From contig NZ_DAJPEN010000001.1 of the NCBI RefSeq assembly GCF_025993685.1, positions 2,790,001 to 2,854,000 of the forward strand: a DNA stretch of 64,000 nucleotides, given 5' to 3'. Origin of the DNA: Bacteroides mediterraneensis (lineage in GTDB: Bacteria > Bacteroidota > Bacteroidia > Bacteroidales > Bacteroidaceae). Below, piece by piece: positions 34,106 to 41,042 of the stretch (position 1 is its first letter; each line of letters opens with the position of its first letter). The notes beneath the pieces are model-generated. The model did no database searches. It had not been told where the DNA came from and saw nothing but the letters and a program-made list of their open reading frames with translations. Made by a program: the position numbers and the translations under genes.

Positions 34106-34675
34106 ATGAATAATCGAGTTATATTATCACTGGTTGCATTTTTTATAGCATGTTCTACTTGGACTGTTCAAGCACAAAAGAATAAGGAAGTTAATATGAA
34201 AACATCTAAAATTTTGGTTGCGTATTTTTCAGTAACAGGTACGACAGAAAATGTTGCTAAAAATATTGCAGAAATTACAAATGGCGAATTATATAAGATT
34301 GTTCCATCAAAGAGTTATACAAATGCTGACCTTGACTGGAATGATAAAAAATCACGCAGTTCTGTGGAAATGAATAATCCACAATCTCGTCCTGCTTTGA
34401 AAAGCAAAATGGACAATATTCAGAAGTATGATATAATTTTTCTCGGTTATCCGATTTGGTGGAATTTGTCGCCACGTATCATCAATACATTTATAGAAAG
34501 CCATGCGCTGAAAGGTAAGATGCTGATACCATTCGCGACTTCCGGAGGCAGCAGTATAACCAATAGTGTAAAGATACTTAAAAGAACTTATCCTGAATTG
34601 GATTGGAAAGAAGGAAAACTCTTGAACAGGACTGACAAAGACGGACTTCGTGTTTGGATAGAAAGTATCAAATAA
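34106..34675 (+). CDS. Exported flavodoxin 5
   Basis: About 189 residues from the ATG at 34106 (MNNRVILSLVAFF), with a signal peptide ending TVQAQ. FMN loop YFSVTGTTENVA, FLGYPIWWNLSPRIINTFIE and PFATSGGSSITNSVK; it is the closest relative of flavodoxin 1 in the window. It ends 28 nt before tatA. A second start upstream at a TTG would overlap flavodoxin 4 and would not give a signal peptide. Confidence 0.87.
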   Translation: MNNRVILSLVAFFIACSTWTVQAQKNKEVNMKTSKILVAYFSVTGTTENVAKNIAEITNGELYKIVPSKSYTNADLDWNDKKSRSSVEMNNPQSRPALKSKMDNIQKYDIIFLGYPIWWNLSPRIINTFIESHALKGKMLIPFATSGGSSITNSVKILKRTYPELDWKEGKLLNRTDKDGLRVWIESIK

Positions 34676-34703
34676 AATCTTTAATCTTAAAATACAATTA
34701 TTT

Positions 34704-34907
34704 ATGTTTGGAATAGGAACACAGGAGATTATTCTAATAGTCTTGGTCGTTCTGTTATTTTTCGGAGGCAAGAAAATACCGGAACTGATGAAGGGTCTTG
34801 GGAAAGGTGTACGTTCATTCAAAGACGGAATGAATAATATCGAGAAAGATGTAAATGGGTCGGAACAGGTTTCTGCTAACACGGAAAAAAGAAATAATAA
34901 TGGATAA
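34704..34907 (+). CDS. tatA: TatA, twin-arginine translocase pore subunit
   Basis: 67 residues with the family plan: a short N-terminal segment (MFGIGTQE), one transmembrane helix (IILIVLVVLLFF), the hinge GGKKIPEL and an amphipathic helix (MKGLGKGVRSFKDGM), then a polar tail. It would oligomerise at the inner membrane to pass folded proteins. No tatB is found, which is normal for minimal TatAC systems. The stop overlaps the tatC start by 8 nt. The Tat-signal enzymes at 22351 and 30599 are its likely substrates. Confidence 0.95.
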   Translation: MFGIGTQEIILIVLVVLLFFGGKKIPELMKGLGKGVRSFKDGMNNIEKDVNGSEQVSANTEKRNNNG

Positions 34908-35703
34908 TGACAAGCAATCGTTTTGGGATCACCTTGATGTGTTACGTGCGGCGATAATCAGAATCGTCGCCGTAACCGTTATATTTGGAGTTTTGGCTTT
35001 CTTTTTTAAGGAACAACTGTTCGCTGTCGTTCTTGCTCCAAAAGATTCCGGATTCATAACCTACCGATTGTTTGATGTCATAAATGGAATGGTAACAGAT
35101 TCTTATGTTGCTGATTTTTCCATAAGGCTCATCAATACTGGATTGGCAGAACAGTTTATCATACATATGAAAACTGCAATGTATGCAGGAGTATTATGCG
35201 CTTCTCCCTATATTCTTTATCAATTATTTAGATTCGTTTCTCCTGCCTTATATACCAATGAACGTAAATATGCGACACGGGTTGTAGGTAGCGGCTATTC
35301 GATGTTTATTTTGGGAGTACTACTCAGTTATTATATGGTTTTTCCACTGACATTCCGCTTTTTAGGAACTTACCAAGTAAGCGGAGAGGTCGAAAATATG
35401 ATAACATTACAATCCTATATATCGACACTTGTAATTATGTCGCTGGCGATGGGAATTGTTTTCGAGATGCCGGTCCTGTCATGGCTGTTTGCCAAACTAG
35501 GATTCCTTTCAGCGGATTTTATGCGTCGTTATCGTAAACATGCTGTCATAATCATTCTAATTATTGCAGCTATTATTACACCGACTTCCGACATTTTCAC
35601 TCTATTGCTTGTCTCCCTGCCAATGTGGATTTTGTATGAGATAAGTATTTATATAGTAAAAATAGCAACAACGTGTAAAAATGAAATTACTATTACAATA
35701 TAA
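34900..35703 (+). CDS. tatC: TatC, twin-arginine signal receptor
   Basis: 267 residues, starting MDNDKQSFWDHLDVLR: the FxxHLxxLR signature that binds the twin-arginine signal. Six hydrophobic segments follow, with ALYTNERKYA in the first periplasmic/cytoplasmic loop region and VFEMPVLSWLFAKLG later, both family hallmarks. I chose the ATG at 34900, inside the end of tatA; the longer frame from 34855 is not supported. The last 23 nt overlap the rteA start, so cargo and regulatory genes are translationally coupled. Confidence 0.95.
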   Translation: MDNDKQSFWDHLDVLRAAIIRIVAVTVIFGVLAFFFKEQLFAVVLAPKDSGFITYRLFDVINGMVTDSYVADFSIRLINTGLAEQFIIHMKTAMYAGVLCASPYILYQLFRFVSPALYTNERKYATRVVGSGYSMFILGVLLSYYMVFPLTFRFLGTYQVSGEVENMITLQSYISTLVIMSLAMGIVFEMPVLSWLFAKLGFLSADFMRRYRKHAVIIILIIAAIITPTSDIFTLLLVSLPMWILYEISIYIVKIATTCKNEITITI

Positions 35704-37993
35704 GATTCTGCTTGGATATTTAATATTAACGACAGTATTGGGTGGTGTAATAGCTATTTTTATACATGAACGACATCAATTAAGAGACATAGAACTAGAA
35801 ACGGTAAAGATTCGCTCGTTACGTCTTGGCATAAACAAGATGCATCGCAGCATAATAGAGCTTGCCATTAGGGGTGAAAGTGTAGTTGTATGGGATAAAG
35901 CAGACTATCAGAACTATCTCCATCATCGCCTACAGACAGACAGTATACTACAAACATTGGAGCCTCTTTGTCGGGAGTATGTACAATCCAATCAGATAGA
36001 TACTCTACGTCATTTGTTAGCTGAAAAAGAAACACATCTGCTACATATTATGCAGAATATCAAACAACGAAATGAAAGGGAGGAAATGCTGGCAAACCAG
36101 CTGCCTGAAGTGGCAAAACGGGCAACAAGAGTCCGTACTGTTGAGCAAAAGAAAAAAGGAATTGCCGGATTCTTCGGTATGAAGGAAGAAATACGGATAA
36201 TGCCATCCAACAAAGAACTGCACGCTTTCAGCGACAGCCTGATAGCCACACAGCAACGACAGTCACAAGAAATGGATACATACGCTGACAGTCTGCGTAT
36301 TCGCAATAGGGAATTGAACAGAACACTGAACAGCCTAGTAAGCGACCTTGACAGGCAGGCATATCTTTCATTTAGCAAAAGTGAACAGAGAATAGAGGAT
36401 ACTTGGAATGAATCATTCTGGTTATTAGCAATAACTTTGTCAGTTGCAATTGTCTTGCTGTTCCTGTCTTACCTCACCATTCACCGTGAAATCAAGCGCA
36501 ATGTTGACGAAAAAAGAAAATGCGAGAAACTAATCGAAAAATTACAGGAAACCATCCGGCAGAACGAGGAACTAACGAAAGAAAGACAGAACATCATGCA
36601 AACTATCACCCATGAATTACGTTCTCCGCTATCTGCTATACGCGGATACGCGGAAATGATAGTAACTGATGAAGAAAGTTCTCTCCGTATCCGCCATGCT
36701 AATATCATAGGTGAAGCTTCCGGGCGGATGGCAGGAATGATAGACACACTGCTGAATTATTTTCGTTTGGACAGCGGAAAGGAAACCTTTCATTCCCTTC
36801 CATTCCGGTTAAAAAGCATAGCGGACACATTGGAGATAGAGTTTATGCCACAGATGGAAAAGAAGCGGCTGGCATTTGAAACAGTCAATGAGGTGGACAA
36901 GGTAGTCATGGGTGACCGAAACCTAATACTTCGCATCGGCAGCAATCTGCTGTCCAATGCGCTGAAGTTTACGCAGAAAGGTTCGATCAAATTAATTACC
37001 AAATATTCTGATGGCAATTTCATATTGGTAGTGGACGATACCGGTACAGGGATAGACAAGGAGAAACAAGAACAGATATTCAAGCCATTTGAGCGGCTTG
37101 GCAACGCCGCCACGCAGGAAGGTTTTGGGTTGGGACTCGCCATCGTAAGGAGTCTTACGGAGCTGATGGGTGGTAACATCAGGGTAGAAAGCGTGCTAGA
37201 AAAAGGCAGCCGGTTTACAGTCACACTGCCGCTAGAAAAAACAACCGAAACAGAAGGACAACCATATACCATAACACACAATCTATCAGGCTATTCCGTG
37301 CTTTCCATAGACAATGACCGGATGATACTTGACATGCTGCATGACATGTTCGAGCAAAGCGGAGTGCATTGTGAAACCTGTACAGACATAGGCCAGCTCA
37401 CGGAAAAATTGCGCGGTAACCACTATGACCTGCTGACGACCGACCTAAAGATGCATAATTTCAGCGGCTATGACATTCTGGAACTGCTCCGCACGTCGGA
37501 CATAGGCAACTCACGCACCATCCCCGTGATGGTGGTGACCGGCTCGAAAAGCATCACGAAAGAGGAACTGGCAGGCGCTGGCTTCGGCTCGGTGCTGTAC
37601 AAGCCGTTCTCCATCGACGAACTGCTGGCAGCCGCGGAAGAATGTATCGGTGAGGACAGCACCCCACGCATAGACCTCGGCCCGCTGTTCGCATACGGCG
37701 ACAAGAGGCAGAGGCTGGAATGTCTGGTCAGGGAAACGGAGAAGGAAATGGCCGCCATACGGGAGGAAGCGGAAAGGTGTGACAGGGACAGGCTGGACTA
37801 CTGGATACACCATATCCGCAGCTCATGGATGCTGATACATGCCGAAGGGCCGCTGCAGGAGCTGTATGACGTGCTCCACGGAAACGGGACGGCAGAAGAA
37901 ATCAGGGAGTATGCCGGAAAGGTGACCAGTCAGGGCGAAACGATTATCCGGCTCGCCCGAAAGGAAATGGAGAGAACGGTATGGGAAGAATAA
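35681..37993 (+). CDS. rteA: RteA, hybrid sensor histidine kinase
   Basis: 770 residues: a transmembrane helix (6-28), a long helical sensor region, a second membrane helix (about 248-268), HisKA with THELRSPLSAI (His311), HATPase_c with the N box SNLLSNALKFT and DDTGTGIDKEK, a receiver domain with Asp588 in TTDLKMHNFSG, and a C-terminal Hpt-like domain with His710/His711. In CTnDOT RteA phosphorylates RteB in the tetQ-rteA-rteB operon. Here the upstream partner is tatC. Base composition changes from AT-rich to GC-rich around 37.3-37.5 kb, inside this gene. Confidence 0.92.
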   Translation: MKLLLQYKILLGYLILTTVLGGVIAIFIHERHQLRDIELETVKIRSLRLGINKMHRSIIELAIRGESVVVWDKADYQNYLHHRLQTDSILQTLEPLCREYVQSNQIDTLRHLLAEKETHLLHIMQNIKQRNEREEMLANQLPEVAKRATRVRTVEQKKKGIAGFFGMKEEIRIMPSNKELHAFSDSLIATQQRQSQEMDTYADSLRIRNRELNRTLNSLVSDLDRQAYLSFSKSEQRIEDTWNESFWLLAITLSVAIVLLFLSYLTIHREIKRNVDEKRKCEKLIEKLQETIRQNEELTKERQNIMQTITHELRSPLSAIRGYAEMIVTDEESSLRIRHANIIGEASGRMAGMIDTLLNYFRLDSGKETFHSLPFRLKSIADTLEIEFMPQMEKKRLAFETVNEVDKVVMGDRNLILRIGSNLLSNALKFTQKGSIKLITKYSDGNFILVVDDTGTGIDKEKQEQIFKPFERLGNAATQEGFGLGLAIVRSLTELMGGNIRVESVLEKGSRFTVTLPLEKTTETEGQPYTITHNLSGYSVLSIDNDRMILDMLHDMFEQSGVHCETCTDIGQLTEKLRGNHYDLLTTDLKMHNFSGYDILELLRTSDIGNSRTIPVMVVTGSKSITKEELAGAGFGSVLYKPFSIDELLAAAEECIGEDSTPRIDLGPLFAYGDKRQRLECLVRETEKEMAAIREEAERCDRDRLDYWIHHIRSSWMLIHAEGPLQELYDVLHGNGTAEEIREYAGKVTSQGETIIRLARKEMERTVWEE

Positions 37994-39291
37994 TAGTGAT
38001 AGAAGACAACCCGGTATTCCGCGACCATGTCTGCGGAATGCTGGAGAAGGCAGGCTACAAGACCCGCACGGCATACGACTGTGCCGGGGCACGGAGGCTG
38101 CTGGAGGAACTGGACGATGGGGACATCATCGTGTCGGACCTGCGTCTGCCCGACGGAGAATGTACGGAAGTGCTGGAGCGGATGCGGGAAACGGGTATCA
38201 GAAACCCGTTTGTCATCATGACCGACTATGCGCAGGTCGCATCGGCGGTCAGCTCCATGAGGCTTGGAGCCGAGGACTATATCCCCAAGAACCTGCTGCA
38301 GGAAAAGCTGCTTCCGAGGATAAGTGAGCTGGTACGCAAAACGGAAAGAAGGCATACCATGCCCATACTGGAGCGCAGAAGTGCCGCATTCCGGACCATC
38401 GACCGGCGTATCTCACTGGTAGCCCCGACGGACATAGGGGTACTGATACTTGGAGAGAACGGCACGGGCAAGGAACACGTAGCAGAAAAGATACATGCGC
38501 AGAGTACCCGGCAGAAAGGTCCGTTTGTCGCGATAGACTGCGGTATGCTGACACGGGAGCTGGCTGCATCCGAGCTGTTCGGATACGAGAAAGGCGCATT
38601 TACGGGAGCCATAACCGGAAAGAAGGGCTGCATGGCAGAGGCTGACGGCGGCACGCTGTTTCTGGACGAGGTGGGCAACCTGCCCGCTGAGGTACAGCAG
38701 AAACTGCTGCGTGCGCTGCAGACCAAATGCTACCGTCCGACGGGCTGCACCCGCGAGCGGAAAGCGGACGTACGCATCGTGGCGGCGACCAACGAGAATC
38801 TGGAGAAGGCAGTGGAGGAAGGACGTTTCCGGCGGGACCTGTATCACCGCCTGAAGGAATTTGTCATCAAGATACCGCCGCTGCGGGAGTGCCGGGAGGA
38901 CATACTGCCCCTTGCGGAGTTTTTCCGGGAGCTTGCCAACGAGGAACTGGGACGGCATACAGAAGGATTCGACAAGGAGGCGGAAAAGGAACTCATGAGG
39001 CGGATGTGGGCAGGAAATGTGAGGGAACTGAAACAGACGGTGCGTTCCGCCGTCCTGCTGACGGAAGGAAGGCTGATAGGAGCCGACAGGCTGGAAGCGG
39101 AAAGTACGGCACAGGCAGGCAGCTCCCTGCTGCTGAAAGACGGGAATGAGGAAAGGGAACGCATCGTGCGGGCGCTGGCGCAGGCGGACGGGAACCGCGA
39201 AGTGACTGCTGGACTGCTGGGTATCAGCCGCACGACCCTGTACAACAAGATGAAAGAATACGGTATCATGCAGAAAAAGAGCGAAAAATGA
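37981..39291 (+). CDS. rteB: RteB, NtrC-family response regulator
   Basis: 436 residues: receiver domain with phosphorylatable Asp in DIIVSDLRLPDG (about residue 54), AAA+ domain with Walker A GENGTGKE (about 158-165), the sigma-54 contact loop GAFTGA (about 205), Walker B GGTLFLDEVGNL, and a C-terminal Fis-type HTH (NREVTAGLLGISRTTLYNK). It overlaps rteA by 13 nt. In CTnDOT RteB activates rteC; the palindromes at 40030-40077 are candidate sites. The last gene of the cargo-coupled operon. Confidence 0.93.
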   Translation: MGRIIVIEDNPVFRDHVCGMLEKAGYKTRTAYDCAGARRLLEELDDGDIIVSDLRLPDGECTEVLERMRETGIRNPFVIMTDYAQVASAVSSMRLGAEDYIPKNLLQEKLLPRISELVRKTERRHTMPILERRSAAFRTIDRRISLVAPTDIGVLILGENGTGKEHVAEKIHAQSTRQKGPFVAIDCGMLTRELAASELFGYEKGAFTGAITGKKGCMAEADGGTLFLDEVGNLPAEVQQKLLRALQTKCYRPTGCTRERKADVRIVAATNENLEKAVEEGRFRRDLYHRLKEFVIKIPPLRECREDILPLAEFFRELANEELGRHTEGFDKEAEKELMRRMWAGNVRELKQTVRSAVLLTEGRLIGADRLEAESTAQAGSSLLLKDGNEERERIVRALAQADGNREVTAGLLGISRTTLYNKMKEYGIMQKKSEK

Positions 39292-39472
39292 GAAAATCTC
39301 GACTGAAAATCCTATCTTTGCATGAACATAGGAGAAATACGGTACGGAGAAACACGGTTTCCCGTACCGACTAAGATATAGTATAGAATAAGACCGCAAG
39401 GCGTTTCGAGCGAAAATCTGGTAAATTGGAACTACAGAGGCGATTGTGTGATGCTTATGCTATGCCTGGGCA

Positions 39473-39556
39473 TAGCGTGCATTCACATACTCTCTGTAAA
39501 GGCTTTACCAGAGCCGTCGCTTGAAAGTAGTGTGAATTGCACGCTACTTTTTTTAT
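39473..39556 (+). terminator. Structured terminator after rteB
   Basis: Long imperfect stem: AGCGTGCATTCACATAC (from 39473) pairs with GTAGTGTGAATTGCACGCT (to 39546). Inside are CTCTGTAAAG/CTTTACCAGAG (about 39491-39512), and AAAGTAG/CTACTTT (39524-39530/39544-39550) with a trailing T run gives an alternative terminator hairpin. Competing folds could make this a conditional attenuator, or the end of a small RNA. Confidence 0.6.
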
Positions 39557-39579
39557 ATACGGTTTCCGGTCGCAACAGA

Positions 39580-40032
39580 ATGACCGCTATGGCAAAAGTC
39601 CGATTACTCGCCGTCCTGACAATGGACGGCTGTCCGGCAGAAACAACCGGTCTGTCCGGGCGATGGCTTGGTTCCGACCAGTACGGGATAGGTGCGCTGA
39701 AAGAGGCTGCTACCTGCGTCCTGACAGAAGACACGTCGCTTACACTCCTCTCCAACCGGATGGAAAACACCGGCGATTCCCTGAACTATCTGATAGAAGC
39801 AACCGAAAAGACGGCAGGTATCATCAACGGCATGATACGGATGCGGCTTGTGGATGAAATCATCCTCTACATGGTTCCCGTCATTGCGGGAAACGGCAGC
39901 AGGCTGTTCCAATCGTCGCTGCCCGAAAGCGAATGGACATGCACGGGAAGCAGACAATGGAAGGACGGAATGGTACGGATAGCCTACGGACGGAAAATAC
40001 CCCGCCAACGGGTGGTGATGTTCGGAAAATGA
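39580..40032 (+). CDS. RibD_C/dihydrofolate reductase-like protein
   Basis: About 150 residues from the ATG at 39580 (another ATG is at 39589, MAKVRLLAVLTMDG). It has the family opening LAVLTMDGCPAETTG, a central LVDEIILYMVPVIAGNG that matches the NADPH-binding end region, and a final RIAYGRK. An open frame extends upstream to 39448 but through the terminator, so it is not used. Conserved beside rteC in related elements as far as I recall; the function is unknown. Its stop overlaps the first palindrome upstream of rteC. Confidence 0.7.
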   Translation: MTAMAKVRLLAVLTMDGCPAETTGLSGRWLGSDQYGIGALKEAATCVLTEDTSLTLLSNRMENTGDSLNYLIEATEKTAGIINGMIRMRLVDEIILYMVPVIAGNGSRLFQSSLPESEWTCTGSRQWKDGMVRIAYGRKIPRQRVVMFGK

Positions 40033-40077
40033 ACGCCCGGGACGTTCAAAAAGTGAACGTACGTTCAGATTCTGAAC
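40030..40077 (+). promoter_or_regulatory. Palindrome cluster upstream of rteC (candidate RteB sites)
   Basis: TGAACG (40030) with CGTTCA (40043), then the perfect 14-bp palindrome TGAACGTACGTTCA (40054-40067), then TGAAC (40073). Alternating TGAAC/GTTCA half-sites lie about 175-220 bp before the rteC start, the distance expected for an NtrC-type enhancer. Confidence 0.6.
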
Positions 40078-40251
40078 AAAAAATGAGGCGTCGGGAAAAG
40101 CTCCAAAAAATATTTTCAGCAAATATTTCACTGAATATCAGTGTGATATATCCATACTTAAAGAAAGACACTCCCGCAGGATCGCTATTTGTCCCATAGT
40201 TTTATGTGCGCACACTTCAAACCAAGTGTAATAACATAAAACTGAAAGGAA

Positions 40252-40887
40252 ATGGAATATCTCATATTGGCAGAAACCGAATTTTTCGGTCTTATAAACG
40301 GGAACGATGAAACAGTCAATCTGAATGCCGCATACAGCCGCTTTGTCAAGGCGGTCGTGGAACTGATGCACGACAGCGATACGGACGGGGTGAAAATTGC
40401 ACTGGCTTATGCCGAGAACGAGCTGCAACACCACCGCACGCAATACATTGCGGATCTGAAAAGCCATACCCACCTGTTTGTCCGTAAAGCCCTGTCTTTC
40501 GTCCGCAAGATGCAGAAGCATGTCCCCTCCAACCGCCCGCAGGTGCCGCCACTATCCACTGCCATCCACTCCGAATGCGAAAAGAAAGAAGATGAAAGGA
40601 ATACCTCGACCATGCGCTGGACGGGCAGTTTGGCTGAGCTGGTGGAGCTGATTTACGGACTGGATGCCATGAAGCTGGTAAACGAGGGTGAACCGGGTAT
40701 CAAGGAACTGCTGGAAGGCTTCTGCAAGGTGTTCGGTATGGAAATAAAGGAAAGCCAGTGCTACAACACCTATGCGGACATCAAGCGACGGAAAAACGAG
40801 AGCCGCACGTATTTTTTCGACAAGGCGGCGGAGAAGCTGAACCGCAGGATGCTGGAGGACGAGGAACGGGAACGGATGCGAAGGTAA
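40252..40887 (+). CDS. rteC: RteC, excision regulator
   Basis: 211 residues with the RteC pattern: an N-terminal domain (LILAETEFFGLINGNDETVNL near residue 3) and a C-terminal winged-helix-like domain (MRWTGSLAELVELIYGLDAM, then VFGMEIKESQCYNTYADIKRRK). In CTnDOT RteC is made when RteB is active and switches on the excision operon. It ends in a basic tail and is convergent with mobC. Confidence 0.9.
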   Translation: MEYLILAETEFFGLINGNDETVNLNAAYSRFVKAVVELMHDSDTDGVKIALAYAENELQHHRTQYIADLKSHTHLFVRKALSFVRKMQKHVPSNRPQVPPLSTAIHSECEKKEDERNTSTMRWTGSLAELVELIYGLDAMKLVNEGEPGIKELLEGFCKVFGMEIKESQCYNTYADIKRRKNESRTYFFDKAAEKLNRRMLEDEERERMRR

Positions 40888-40976
40888 ACGAGAAAAGTCC
40901 GGTTTTCTGCAATTATTCGGAAGAAAAAGGCAACCTTTTCAAAAAGAGAACCCGATAAACATAATGATATAAAAAA

Positions 40977-41022
40977 GAAAATCCGTAATACGGCTGAATG
41001 TTCAACCGTGTTACGGATTTTC
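40977..41022. terminator. Bidirectional terminator between rteC and mobC
   Basis: GAAAATCCGTAATACGG (40977-40993) pairs with CCGTGTTACGGATTTTC (41006-41022), flanked by A and T runs on the two sides, so it can stop transcripts from both directions. Confidence 0.9.
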
Positions 41023-41042
41023 CTTTTTTCGCCTGTGGCGTG

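Noticed and set aside
18847..35703. Anti-phage defence island
   Set aside because: The cargo has no nuclease, reverse transcriptase, toxin-antitoxin or NTPase-effector genes; the content is oxidoreductases, hydrolases and export genes.
35681..39291. tetQ or another antibiotic-resistance gene next to rteA
   Set aside because: No ribosomal-protection GTPase motifs or other resistance gene were found between 18.7 and 35.7 kb; the MBL-fold protein lacks features that would mark it as a drug-hydrolysing beta-lactamase.
39448..39579. Longer N-terminus for the reductase gene near rteC
   Set aside because: This part runs through the terminator structure and shows no similarity to the family; the ATG at 39580 or 39589 fits the family start.
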